Assembly (NCBI RefSeq): GCF_002865645.1
Contig: NW_020194512.1
Location: 1,585,119 to 1,649,118, forward strand
Direction of reading: 5' to 3'
DNA from: Hyaloscypha bicolor E
Lineage: Eukaryota > Ascomycota > Leotiomycetes > Helotiales > Hyaloscyphaceae
Length of the DNA stretch: 64,000 nt
The translations under genes were made by a program, and so were the position numbers. The notes under the pieces were generated by a model, which saw nothing but the letters and a program-made list of their open reading frames with translations, had not been told where the DNA came from and did no database searches. Positions 50,058 to 61,255 of this stretch are shown piece after piece; the stretch's first letter is position 1, and every line of letters begins with the position of its first letter.

Positions 50058-50729
50058 TCAGACAGCAATATACCAGCCTTGCACTAGGAGTTGATCCACC
50101 CAAGTGTTATCATAATTCCCTGGTGTCGAGTCCAGGGTAGGCGACAAGCCCGTGCCAAGTAGCGAGCTAATTTCGGTTTTGGCTACCGGGTCACCGAGCG
50201 AGAAAGTAGGGAACAAAGTGAGTAAGCTACATTGAGTGAGGTAGTAGGTACCAGTACGTTGATTAAGCTCCGCTGGCCCTCCGGGGGCCACTGCCGTGGA
50301 GGCGGTCATGGTGAAAGAACAGGATGCCTTGACGCTGTGCCGACAAGAACTCTGTTGGGGGGGAGGGAACACAGATGTTGATGAGAGGGCCCGGGCCGAT
50401 GTTGTAGGTGCAAACCTTCTCACTGACGTCGTCGACCTAGGAGGCGGGACAACTCGAGTTGACGATGTACGTCGTTGTGACGATCCCGATTCTGTCGTTG
50501 TTGACGCTGCATCTAAGAACTCGGCCCCCAAATCACTTCCATCCTCTTCAGTATCCTCCCTCACTACATCCTTTCTTTCCAAAAAGGGGCCAATGACATT
50601 GGGTGGCGGGTTCAAATCTCTATGCCTGAGAGCGAATCCCGGAAGACTGAAACTTGGAACAATGTTTGAAGTGAGAAGTACACAAATACAACACAGGACT
50701 GCTACCAGATAGGATGCCGGTGGAGCCAT
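50058..50729 (-). CDS. Putative secreted Ser/Thr/Pro-rich protein
   Basis: A single open frame of 223 aa. The start MAPPASYLVAVLCCICVLL is a good signal peptide or anchor. The middle (residues about 70-135) is rich in Ser, Thr, Pro and Arg, and probably heavily O-glycosylated if secreted. The C-terminal part (TGTYYLTQCSLLTLFPTFS, NYDNTWVDQLLVQGWYIAV) looks more structured and contains few Cys. I do not recognise the family. No intron was needed. It could be a lineage-specific secreted protein or a cell-wall protein. Confidence 0.5.
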   Translation of the reverse strand: MAPPASYLVAVLCCICVLLTSNIVPSFSLPGFALRHRDLNPPPNVIGPFLERKDVVREDTEEDGSDLGAEFLDAASTTTESGSSQRRTSSTRVVPPPRSTTSVRRFAPTTSARALSSTSVFPPPQQSSCRHSVKASCSFTMTASTAVAPGGPAELNQRTGTYYLTQCSLLTLFPTFSLGDPVAKTEISSLLGTGLSPTLDSTPGNYDNTWVDQLLVQGWYIAV

Positions 50730-52426
50730 CTCTGAAATCGTCAGTTTCTTGTCACTTTGAACACAGTGCTGGACTTTTCAGCATTCCATACAACATACCG
50801 CCGAGTTGGTTGGCCATTGCAAATTATCCTCACTAATCTGGCACTGGAACCCAACCGAAAACTCAGAAAATCGAAAGAAAGAATAGGAAGATAATCAAGG
50901 AACTGGGCTCATTTTAAGGTGGTCCCAAGCCCCTTCAGGCTTTGACCCCAACTTTCACTTAAAACATCCGATCTCCGTTGGTATGAATCCACGCAAGACA
51001 GAAGTAGTAATAATCGCACATGGAAAGTTTCACCACGATCATCAACATGCCCATGGTATTGTTCGAAAGGCATATCGGCAGTATAATACCGTTGTGGCTT
51101 CATCAAATGCATCAATTTTGTCATCCATGCCAGTTCTGGGCGATTTTTCTTTTTTGGTGGGCGAATGAAAGCCACTGAATATTTCAACCGTCCACTTTGA
51201 GCAAGCATGCTAGAATGGATCTTCGGTCGTAGCGCTCCGTAACGTTCCAAACGCCAAGAATAGGTTGATACCGACCATTTATGGATTTCAGCTTGGGTAA
51301 AATACCCAAATGTAGGAATAGACCCACCAGATGTTCTGTAAATACCCGCCGCATTGTACCTGAACACCATGTCCAAAAGCCTCATACGTATCGTATATAT
51401 GAGTAAACAACCCAAAGCCTCCATACCGACTTATAGAAATCCTTGAGGCGATCGTGAAGGATTTCCGTTGCTTAGTGGTGGAAAAGTCCCGTTTCTGACG
51501 AGCCACCAATGAAACTTGCTCGTGTCTCCCATTACCCCTATTTAAGAATTAGCGAGCTCGCTACCGAGCCGAATGATCGCTGGAATAATTACCATTCTGC
51601 TATATTCATCAGCTCTTCCTCGTAACAGCAGAAGTGATGGGATTGGAAGTCTCCGAAGGCGAAATCACCGAGATGAAAGTCAAAGGAAAGTCTGGACTAC
51701 CCCTTCGCCATGGTCCGGCCGTGGCCCCAGCTAGTCTTCCGGCGGGTCCAACGGGACATGCACATCATTCTTGCTCGGGCACTTGCCAAGCGAGCCGCAC
51801 CACAAGTCCCTGGTCCTATACTATAAATCGACTCAACATAGGGATATTAGCAGAAACTTCTTGCTCCATAACCACGCCACGCCTCTATTGAAAACAAAAG
51901 CATGTGAGTTCAATTTGCTTACGAGCCTCCCCAGTCTCCCCACCTTCTTGGATCGCAGATGCCCGACAGCAAAGTAGAAGCCATCACATGAAAGCGCATT
52001 CCCCTGTCCTAAGATCAGCAGATACCTCCTGCTCCATAACCAATGTCTCTGTTAAAAGCGAAACCCATCATTGCAATAGTTCGCAAAGCTCCAGGGGGTC
52101 ACTTAATCGCGAATGAATAATCTGTCCCCAAGATAGAACGAATTCAAAGAAGATGCATCAACTTATGTTCAAGAAGTGGTTTGCATCTGCGAAGAAAGAA
52201 CACTCGTTCATATAAGAAGAGAAGGCACTACCTGACGATCTAAATCTTGCTTGACTAGTTACGTTAGACAAGGGCAAAAATCACTAGGATTGAAATTGTA
52301 TTGTTAAAACTTTCCTTCACTTCAACTGATTACCTGTATGCAGAAGTACGCTCACGATAACTGGCGTTGGGTATATCCTTCATGTATCCTTCCATGCCCC
52401 CTCACCAAAAGAATTCTCTCCCTTCT
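50730..52426. other. Intergenic, 1.7 kb, with a diverged direct repeat
   Basis: A frame on the minus strand (50909-51424) of 171 codons was considered and not called. At 51849-51900 and 52017-52063 the same sequence appears twice with about 75-80 percent match, sharing the core GCTCCATAACCA. Otherwise nothing recognised. Confidence 0.45.
51849..52063 (+). repeat. Imperfect direct repeat pair
   Basis: Two copies of about 50 bases (51849-51900 and 52017-52063), both starting AGCAGA and sharing GCTCCATAACCA, then TCT and an A-rich end. Non-coding. Origin unknown. Confidence 0.5.
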
Positions 52427-53615
52427 CTACACAATGTTATCCGACCCAACACGCGCATGAGGTCCACTCCCAACAGGCTTCCTTGAAGGAGACGACACAT
52501 AATCATGCCCATTACCCGTGCCAACCCTCCCACCATTTCCACCGCCCATGACAGGTTTCTCCTCGTACCCTCTAACACCACCTCCCCAGCCCGCCTGGCG
52601 TGTAAAAACAGCGTTCTCCAGGTCCGCTCCCGCTCCCGAGAGCGGTACCGCGCGATTCAACGGGATATGGTTAACCCTCCAATCCCAAATCCCCGCATAA
52701 ACCATCCTATAACTGCTAAACGCCATGACCGTGCCAATGATCGCGCCAGCCAAACAATCATACCAATTATGATACTCATCGATCGTCAACGCACCCGCGA
52801 TCAACGTAGCGCCGAGAATCGGGGCGTAGGTGGCGATGAGTTTCCACATCGCAGGATGGTAGTTGGACCATACCTTCAGCTTGGCGTTCAGGTACAGGTA
52901 CAAGAACACGAAGCCTGCGAAGGCAGCAGTGGAGTGGCCCGATGGGAAGGACTCGAGGGAGTCGTCGATTTCATTCTGGTCGCCGGTGCAGATTGTGCGG
53001 TCGTACATTATTTGGCGGAGGCCGTTGCCTGTTTCTTGGGCTGTGATTTCGGGGATGTTGGGCTTGCAGACTGTGAGGAAGTGGGGTCGAAGACCGCCGA
53101 TGAGCCATTTTAAGAACACTTGGAAAACAGCAGCCGTGATGAGGGAGTAGAGCAGGCCGATGACAGCATTGTTGACATCCCAAAAGCTGCGGATCCGTAT
53201 CTGGCATATGAGAATAACAGCAATAGGAACAAGCGATCCAAGGAGTGCAGCAGCCCCTTCATCCAGTTAGTCTTCCTCTCCATTGTACAACATAACATGA
53301 TATAATCATACAAATCGGCACAATCTCCTTTCGCATTGGGTACGCAAACTGCGGGTACACGATCTCTCCATCCTGGAAGTAAACAGGGAAGGACCGCGAA
53401 GGTGCAGGATGGGCTTCATAGACACCGAGTCCGATGATACCCATGACTGCCATTGTCGCAATGTCTAGCCATGTTACTTTAAGCCATTGCCCAAAACTCG
53501 GGCGTCTGCTCATATCCATGACAATCGGTCCTCTCTTCTCGCGATGGCGCGTAGTCGTGGTGGTGGTTGTGTCTGCAGTCGCAGCGCCGTGCTGACGGCG
53601 GCTGAAGAGGCCCAT
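52427..53615 (-). CDS. PAP2-family lipid phosphate phosphatase (Dpp1-like)
   Basis: Exons 53615-53312 and 53256-52427 (55-base intron) give 377 aa. Six membrane segments are visible, from WLDIATMAVMGIIGLGVY to IIGTVMAFSSYRMVYAG. The phosphatase motifs are K151-x6-R158-P (KWLIGGLRP), P206-S-G-H209 (ESFPSGHSTAAF) and H264-x3-D268 (IDEYHNWYD). The usual Ser-Arg before the third motif is replaced by Ala-Leu, so the Arg that helps bind phosphate is missing at that spot. It probably removes phosphate from diacylglycerol pyrophosphate, phosphatidate or related lipids in vacuole or Golgi membranes. A Gly-rich cytosolic tail follows the last segment. The start MGLFSRRQHGAATADTT has a Thr run. Confidence 0.9.
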
Positions 53616-54465
53616 GACGTCAGTTTCAATGAAGAAGTACGCTCCTCAATTACTAAATTATTACCAAATGACGGATACTTTCTTAGGCACAGAGAATGAG
53701 AATGGGAAAGTTGAAAAGGCGGTCTTGCGTCGCGTTGATATTCACGAAGCATAGTCTGCCGAGACGCGGTACGTCATAAAACAAGGAAATTGAGCAGGGA
53801 AATTAGGTCCTGCATCTCGATCTGTTTGAGACGGAGAATTGCCTCCGCAGTTGTAAAAACAATTACCATTGACCTCGCCTTCTTAACGCGTGAAATATTG
53901 CAGATGGGAGGTATGTAGACTTGAAGTCGTGATTAGGTTGTCGTTCAAAAAGCCGGGGGAATCCTTAGAGCCACTTGGCGCCGAGAAAGATGTCACTCGC
54001 TTGAGACTGGGCAAGTAAATCGGTGATGAAAACGAGAATGGGGGTGGGAGATGCGCATGACGAGATGGTTTAATTGAGAATTCCACAACCCACTGGGTTG
54101 GATTCCAGGTTCTAAATTGTTAAGTACCTTCAGGCAGTCAATTGGATTCTCACGTGGCCTTCAAAATGAGAGTAGGTGAGGTAGGTGCAAGAAGAGCGGT
54201 TCCTGGGAATAAACAGCTCGAGCCACATCCTATGACTTTATCTAATTTTCAGACCCTGCATCCTGAAGCTCTCAAGAACTGGTTCCTGGTGCAAGAAAAT
54301 CCAATTCTGAATGCGAGTCTTCATTTCCCACGCACAAACTCCCAGCATCGCTATCCCAGCCCAATCATTATACAGCAGCGCAGGCAGCGCAGAGCGAGCG
54401 ACTCATATCGTATCCTCATAACTCGTATCCTCTCCTTCAACAAACGCTGCTCAAGACTTCGCTTT
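53616..54465. other. Intergenic between PAP2 gene and tps1
   Basis: 850 bases; PAP2 promoter and tps1 3' UTR. A CACGTG palindrome lies at about 54151. No gene recognised. Confidence 0.45.
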
Positions 54466-56057
54466 TCATCCGTCAAGAAGCCCTGGTAGAGCACTGCTTA
54501 ATTTCCTGTGCTTCTTCCCCGCGTGCTCGCTGATCCGTACCAGTTCGCTCACGAAACTTTCACCCCACCAGGCACTAGTATACTTGAAAACATACTTCTC
54601 CAATTTCTTAAAGTTGATTTCTCTTTGCTCGGGTGACATGGTGACAGCATCGTGGATGGCGCCTGCGAGTTCTTCGGTGTTCCACGGGTTGACGATGAGT
54701 GCACCGTTAAGAGATTGCGCTGCGCCTGTAAATTCGGACAGAATCATGACGCCGTGCCGTTTTCTTTGCGTAGCAATGTATTCATAGGATACCAAGTTCA
54801 TGCCATCTCGGGTTGAGGACACCAAGCAGGCATCGGAAACAGCATATAGCGCTGTAAGTTCTTCGAAAGAGACAGATTGATGCAGGAAGTGGATAGGCAT
54901 GAATTCGATGGTTCCAAATTTGCCGTTGATTCGACCAACAAGTTCGTTGACAACGGCGCGAAGATTTTGGTATTCTTCGACATCTTGTCGGCTAGGAACG
55001 GCCACTTGCACGAGAACTACTTTGCCGATCCATTCAGGGTGTTCCGTGAGGAAGACTTCGAGAGCGTGCAGCTTTTGGGGGACTCCCTTAATATAATCAA
55101 GCCGGTCAACCCCAACAATAAGCTTGACTCCCTCGAATTTGCGTTCCAAAACAGCGATTCGGTCCTTGACTGATTTCATCTCTAGGCCTTCGACGAATTT
55201 CTCGGGATCAATTCCAATTGGGAATGCAGCGACGGTGACATATTTTCCTCTGAACTCGACGCCGTTCGGGGTAGTTGGTGTTTCCCTGATTGCATTAGCT
55301 AGCTACTTCAACGGCCAGCTCAGAGACTTACAATATTCTCGAACAGCTGCTCAGGAAATGCCTAGCATAGTCGTATGTGTGAAATCCAATCAAGTCGCTG
55401 TGAAGAACCCCAAGCAGTAAAGCCTCTCTAACTGGGAGAATTCTGTAGATCTCACTGCTGGGGAATGGCGTGTGCAAGAAGAAACCAATCTTGACATTTT
55501 TCTTCGTTGTTCCAATCTCCTCCCGCAGCATCTCTGGCAGCAACATCAGGTGATAATCGTGCACCCAGATCAGATCACCATCTTGTACGTCCTTAGCCAC
55601 TGCCCTCGCGAACAGGCGATTGACCTCCTTGTATGCAGCCCATGCCGACTCGTCGAACGTAATCTCACCGGGATGATAATGGAAGAGGGGCCAGAGGATA
55701 GAATCTGCAGAGCTCGTCAGCGTTTGTCAAGAGCCTTTTGGACGAAGGCCTACTGGAAAAGCCATTGTAATGACGCTCCGAAAGATCATCATCAATGAAG
55801 ACCGGTACAGAACCGTATTCATCATGTAGCTTTTGGATCATAGGTCCAGCTTCTGCATCTGGAACCTCCAGGCCCGGCCAGCCATACCATACGAAGGTTG
55901 TAGTTTTGGACAATCCGCTGAGGCCAGAGACCAGCCCTCCAGACGACATAGAGAAGGCGTACGAGCCATCGTCAGAGCGTTTGATAGTTATGGGGAGCCG
56001 GTTCGACACAAGGAGCAATCTGCCCTGCACATGGGGCTCTTGGACTACGGAAGGCAT
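54466..56057 (-). CDS. tps1: Trehalose-6-phosphate synthase (GT20)
   Basis: Exons 56057-55754, 55704-55332 and 55285-54466 give 498 aa, typical for fungal Tps1. Marks: GRLLLVSNRLPITIKRS, the junction-restored YNGFSNSILWPLFHYHPGE, DGDLIWVHDYHLMLLPEML, GFFLHTPFPSSEIYR, IVGVDRLDYIKGVPQKL (Arg/Lys for the donor phosphates) and SSTRDGMNLVSYEYIA (Glu/Asn of the UDP-glucose site). It joins UDP-glucose and glucose-6-phosphate into trehalose-6-phosphate in the cytosol. It is a synthase alone, with no phosphatase domain attached. Trehalose protects against heat and drying, and Tps1 also restrains glycolysis. Upstream are a purine minisatellite and several AGGGG (STRE-like) sites. Confidence 0.96.
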
Positions 56058-56330
56058 CGGGGATATGTTTGAGGTATCGGGAGATTCGTGGAAGGCGGAA
56101 ACAATGCTGCGCAGCTGTGGCTGCGTAAACGTAGTTCGAGATGCTGTTTAGGTAGTCCGAACGGCTATGCTCGGTGGCGGGATGATGCAATTCGGGAGAG
56201 AGATAGAGAGGCAGAGTAGGGTGAATGTTGTTTTCGATGTCGAAGCTGCGCAGCTTTAAGATCGATTACAGCTACTTCGCTATCGTAGAAATATTTGCTG
56301 GAGAAGGGTAGGGTGAGGACATCTGCGACA

Positions 56331-56405
56331 GGGTGAGGTGAGGAGAGGAGAGGTGAGGTGAGGAGAGGAGAGGTGAGGTGAGGAGAGGTGAGGAGAGGTG
56401 AGGTG
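56331..56405. repeat. Purine-rich minisatellite upstream of tps1
   Basis: Two perfect 20-base units (56341-56360 and 56361-56380) built on AGGAGAGGAGAGGTGAGGTG, then two 10-base units AGGAGAGGTG and partial copies. On the gene's own strand this is a CACCTC/CTCTCC pyrimidine tract, 274-348 bases before the ATG, probably in the 5' UTR or core promoter. Confidence 0.85.
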
Positions 56406-56532
56406 TTCTATCTCGGTCAATAGGTCGTTCCTCTTTTTTCCGAGTTGTGATACACGCAATGGGGAAATACTCCATGGGAGACTCGCAGCACCTTCAAACC
56501 TTGTCCTGGTTTGCCGTGCCTTGCTTGCGGAG

Positions 56533-56717
56533 AGGGGGAAGAGGGTCGCGGGCCGATGACGATTGCCCAGCAGAGCGCCAGCGCCCTCTTTTTTTCTTGC
56601 AGGGGTGCAGCGTATTTTTTTATGGCTTGCCTTAGAACAACTGTATGGTGTATCTTGTGCATTTATGCCCGAGTTAGTTCCAAGCAGCGGGGAGGAGAGC
56701 TTCTGCCTCAAAAGGGG
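56533..56717. promoter_or_regulatory. Cluster of STRE-like AGGGG sites before tps1
   Basis: AGGGG cores at about 56533, 56601 and 56713, all reading CCCCT on the tps1 strand, 475-660 bases before its start. STRE sites are known stress elements in yeast trehalose genes. Whether they work here is inference; five-base sites arise easily by chance. Confidence 0.3.
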
Positions 56718-57961
56718 CCCATGCAGTTAAAGATACACTCGTTTCTGGCTCCGTCACACCATTCCGGCCCAGTGCTGCCCAATTCTTTTCGTCTTCCTAT
56801 GAGTCTTTTAACAGCTGCCAAACCCGCTGCTGACCCGACATGGGCTCGATCAACAGGGACCGACTGGCAGGGCTGCCAAACATGGCATTCTGCAGGAGGC
56901 CCGGAGCCAACGAAATTGCCACATTTTTGAGCGTGCAGCGGGAGCATCTGCGTGGTTTCCGCAACTCCACATGGCACGAACTGAGCATTTCACGACACCT
57001 CTGATGAAGGCTGAATAAATCGAACACAAGGAGAAAAGGCGGCGAAAGCTTGAAGTCGACGCATGTGAGGGCCAGGTTCGATACCTGGGTAGGTACTAAA
57101 GACTGCACCTTACCTCAGAGACAGGGGTAGAAACACGTGACTACTACACGTTGACCTTTCCGAGCTTGTTCACCACTTCAACTCGAATCGAGTGGCCTGA
57201 GTGGATGTACACGATACATAAAGCCATTTTCAACTAACCGCGTTGCCATATTTGTCCGAGATCTCCCTTTTCTCTGTCATCTGTGCAGTCTTGTCGATGT
57301 GTTCCCAAGAGGCTTGATTGAGGATGACGGCCAATCTAAAATTTGATGCCGGCAAATTGCAATCCCATATCTGTGTTTGATATCCTTTCTGGTGCCGTGT
57401 TCTCTGAGATCCTAACACCGAGCGGTGCTCATGCATTTTATAGCCGCTTGACAACAAGTTGCTAAATCGGCCGGGAGGAAGTCTATTCAACTTCAACTTG
57501 CGAAGTCCAATCCTCAGACGGCGCTAGAGTACGGCAGCTTCTTGGGCGATTTCCCTGTGATTATACAGGTTTTCAAAGCCCTATCTATTTACCACAAGCC
57601 AGCCTTCTACCTATTTCCGTCACACTTTGCGTGTGGTGTAAGACGTTTATAAAAGCTCCCCAGCTCAGCCTTGAACCCACGAATGATGTATGGGCGACTC
57701 AAGCCCAGCCTGCTCACCGGCATAACGAGGCGGAAAACGCAATGAACTACTCGAAGGTAGTCAGCCAGGCTGGGATCTCGAAGATATACAACGGAAGTTC
57801 ACCCATTCGATTCGTTACAAATGTCTCACAGCAAGCAGCCAGAGGGGCTGGGTTACCTTGGCCTCCTCGTGATGTTTTCCAAGCCACTGCCTATGATCCG
57901 AATATATGTCACGGGCGATGCCTGGTGGCCTTCGCCAAATATCCTCTTTGCAAGGTCTACT

Positions 57962-59026
57962 ATGAAGCAATTACTCTACTGCTTTCTCATCAACGGCTTT
58001 GTCACCTGTGCTGCATCTCAAGATCTACAAACTGTCTCAATTGCCGATCGTGCTGATTTCAAAGTCCTCCGTCCATGCATACACACCTGCCTATTTGGTA
58101 ACGGCGATGTCGCTCCAGGCGACGGTTGTGGAGCCCCATGGTACAACCAGTGTTGGTGCTCTTCGATCAATATAGTTCCCTCAGCAACCAGATACATCTC
58201 GACTTGTATTCCGACATTATGTTCCGACAGCATTGACGTGGCCACTGGGATAGATATATATTACGACTACTGCTCGAAGGCAGGATTTCCCATCCCAAAA
58301 GATGTCGCAAGACCTGTCGCCACCTCTGTTGATCTACATGTAGTCTCAATTTACAGTCGCAATGACTTCAGAGCCCTAAGGCCATGCGTTACTTCCTGCT
58401 TATACGGCAACGGCGACGTAGCTCCAAGCGCTGGGTGCGGATCTCCATTTTACAACTAATACTGGTGCTCTTCGAACATCGCTCCGTCGGCAACAAGTCA
58501 TATATCTAGCTGCATCACAAACCTGTGCACCGACAACCTCGACGTATCAACAGCAGTAGCCATCTACTACAGCCACTGTTCCGAGACAGGACATCCATAT
58601 GCTTTCCAAGCTGTAGCATCGAATACGGCGCCATTGTCAACCGCGGTTCAGACAACCCCACCGCAAACACAAACTCCTGCGACAACACAGAGCATCCGAG
58701 TAGACTCGCCAGCGGGAACGAGTACCACATTATCTTCCACTGTTCGGACCGCCTCCTCTCCCACATCATCATCTACACCTGCCTCCTCGCCGCCAACGAA
58801 GGCGGTATCTGGGGTTAGCAGCAGCAGTAGCCTGTCCAACGGAGAGACTGCCGGTATCGTAATTGGTGTTTTTGCTCTCTTGCTTGGTATTGCTGCGTTA
58901 TGGTACCAACGAAGAGCCTTGGCTGCCCAGTTGCAGCATATCAGAGACAATTCTAAGTCTCGCCGTGCAGATAGCTTCATTAGAGAGGGAAGGCCAAGTG
59001 GGAGAAGAGGAGTTTTCGAAATGTAA
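57962..59026 (+). pseudogene. Two-domain CFEM-like membrane protein with in-frame stop
   Basis: One frame of 355 codons from ATG 57962 to the stop at 59026, broken by TAA at 58457-58459 (codon 166). It starts with a signal peptide (MKQLLYCFLINGFVTCAAS). The first CFEM-like domain has eight Cys at 39, 43, 56, 64, 66, 82, 87 and 104. The second starts near 125 and is clearly a copy of the first (RPCVTSCLYGNGDVAPSAGC). Where the first has YNQCWCSS the second has YN-stop-YWCSS, so a Gln became a stop and a Cys became Tyr. After the second domain come a Ser/Thr/Pro-rich stalk, one membrane segment (TAGIVIGVFALLLGIAALWY) and a basic tail. The downstream half is otherwise well kept, so the break is recent, or a sequence error, or the stop is read through. 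Confidence 0.75.
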
Positions 59027-59243
59027 TGGTTGCAGCACTATTTGTGAGCGAGGCTAAGAGCACAAAACTCACCCTCACCTTTGTTGATCTCCGACTTCAC
59101 AACTTTCCCCAGGAAAGGCGCGCAATAGCAACAACTAACAACAAGCTTCTATCGCAAAAGCAGAGCTCAACCTTTCCCCATATTATCTAATATCGACAGC
59201 AATAGCCAAACCAACACCGGGGGGCCTCCCGGGAACAAGCAAG

Positions 59244-59486
59244 ATGGCACGACGAATCAAGCCACCTCACATGTGGGACGGGGCTGCGTACATTTCCGGC
59301 GCCTTCGGAGAACCCGAGCCGGATATGGACTTCGAGGATGAAGCAACCAGAGAAGCAGGCATCGAGGCTCTGATAACAGCTAACGGAAGAGTTACCCTTT
59401 GGAGCCCAAACTTCAATGACGAGAACAACCGCAGATTCTTTGCGTACCAGGTAAAAGGAGGCAAGTTTGGCAGCAAGAAGATCTAG
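59244..59486 (+). CDS. Possible small hypothetical protein
   Basis: An 80-codon frame starting MARRIKPPHMWDGAAYISG, soluble and acidic in the middle, ending GGKFGSKKI. A second protein-like stretch (WYLAKHHASWIQFRNWLKR) follows in another frame from 59489 to 59689. No in-frame splice could be found that joins them, so this may be a frameshifted remnant of one gene. No family recognised. Confidence 0.3.
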   Translation: MARRIKPPHMWDGAAYISGAFGEPEPDMDFEDEATREAGIEALITANGRVTLWSPNFNDENNRRFFAYQVKGGKFGSKKI

Positions 59487-59689
59487 ATGTGAATTCTCCA
59501 ACAGCAGGCACGGCAGCCATCCGCCACATCCATAACTGGTACTTAGCCAAACACCACGCCAGCTGGATACAATTCAGAAACTGGCTGAAGAGAAACGACC
59601 CAGAGAACGAAGTGGCAGAGGCAGAGCGCGAAGGAGGTGAAGACCGGACTACGCGAGGGGCCCGGCAGCAGACCAGAAGCCGCTATTGA

Positions 59690-61255
59690 ACTCGGGAGAA
59701 CAAGATATGGATAACGTGATTGATCTGGAAGGGGCCCCCGACCTCCTGCACCTGATTGTCCAGAACGCCTGCGCGTAATTGAAACATGGAAGGGAAGAGG
59801 TATTACAAGAGCTGAGAGGAATCTCGGAAGATTACAAGGGGGACGATTCCCACGAGAGCTTGTGCGCAACAGGGGACCTCCCATTACTTACGAATCAACG
59901 ACTGTCTCTCTTTCCATCGCTCAAATGGAGATGAGGCTCGCTAAACACAGGGCATCAAGAAAGGGGTATGCATTCACGTGATCACAAGCTTTACCTTATC
60001 CCGTCTTCCGTGAGCTGAATGATTGTCGAGTGCGTCTAGCATCCCAGTCCTTATTCATATTCTAAGCTCTTGTATTTGAAAATCGAAGCAAAATCACAAA
60101 AAATAATTTCACCCTCAAAGCTTCCTAACCCTCACTTCCTCAACTAAGCCAACTTCGCATTCACAACAGCTGTATCTAAAGCAGAAAACACAGTATCCAA
60201 CACCGTAATCATATCAAACCACTTCCCCATTACAGTCTCCAAGCAACAAGGACAACGAATCCAGTGTTGGTGCCTCCAAGGGACACGAGCGGATCGCGAA
60301 GCATCACCTTCGAGAGTTGATGCTACGGATGGAGATGTGAATAGTCGCGTCGTCGTGTACTGCGTATGGTTTTTGGCGGGGGAAATGGAAGTGTATGAAG
60401 GCGCTGTTTGAGAGTAAGCAGATGCGCTTGCCAGAAGAATGGAAATGGAGTTCACCTGGCATGCCAGAACTGAGCAGATTCACCTTAGCAAGTTTTCTGC
60501 TAGGGTGTACATGGGAAGGACGATGTTGCCATCATACGGTGCTTCCAGGAAGCCTCGACTGAGGAGAATTGCAGTTAGAGAGGGCAGTTTGAAGAAAGAA
60601 AACAAACCAGATTATTTTTCTACTACACCTTTTGGAATATTATTCAAGGGAATAACAATGGAGTGGGGGAATGGCAAATCCGGGGTATCTGTTCGAGCCC
60701 CAGGTCCCAGTCTTCATATATTACTGGCTTGGGCTTGTGTCAGCATTTGGGTATCGCTATGAATGGCTGTAGAGAATTGTCCGTTGTGAAGGTTTAATAT
60801 TGGATTTCAAGCTGTATAATTCTGCGTGGGAAAACACTTGTTAACTATGCGCTATTGAGTCTTGCTGAACGATAGAACCAGATGGTAGAGGGACCCAAAA
60901 TTCCTATGAAATATGACTAGGAAATGAAACAGGTCAAGACGCAACAGAATGAACAGGTATACAGACAGACCCCCATTTGCCAGGGCTTCCTGGCCTGCTC
61001 TCCACTTTCCCTCCCTCCAGTGGCGCATCCTTGGGCCCGTGCTCGACTCCTTTGGTGTTAAAAAAATACTCTATAGAGCCTTGCTGAACGATAAAATCAA
61101 GTGGTTGTAAATATATATCCCAAACTCGATGCGAAATATGCCTAGTAGGCCGGCTGGCACAAAATAAACACCCAGTGCTCAATGCAAATATGCCGCCCAG
61201 TAAAAGCAAAAACCGAACGCCTCCAGAATAAAAAGATACTTAGACACAGAGCTGG
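59690..61255. other. Intergenic, 1.6 kb, including a decayed copy of the GMC gene 3' end
   Basis: 60144-60455 holds a minus-strand 103-codon frame of doubtful status. 60855-61060 is a diverged duplicate of the GMC gene end and its flank (see separate entry). Confidence 0.45.
60855..61060 (-). repeat. Decayed duplicate of the GMC gene 3' end and flank
   Basis: On the minus strand, 61060-60970 resembles the last 30 codons of the GMC gene: a KGV start, Gly-rich middle and AGGAAGYCCTRGC near the stop. Further on, ATCGTTCAGCAAG and CATATTTC blocks occur in both copies (around 61075-61150 and 60865-60925) in the same order. Similarity is patchy, so this is an old tandem duplication. Confidence 0.55.

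Larger units (their letters stand above)
56058..57961. other. Intergenic, 1.9 kb, upstream of tps1 and of the CFEM pair gene
   Basis: Divergent between tps1 and the gene at 57962. Apart from the minisatellite and AGGGG sites nothing is recognised. Confidence 0.45.

Noticed and set aside
50909..51424. 171-codon open frame on the minus strand
   Set aside because: No signal peptide, domain or homologous look; composition resembles translated non-coding DNA.
60144..60455. 103-codon frame on the minus strand
   Set aside because: The end (CPCCLETVMGKWFDMITVLD) looks somewhat protein-like, but there is no supporting splice structure or family.
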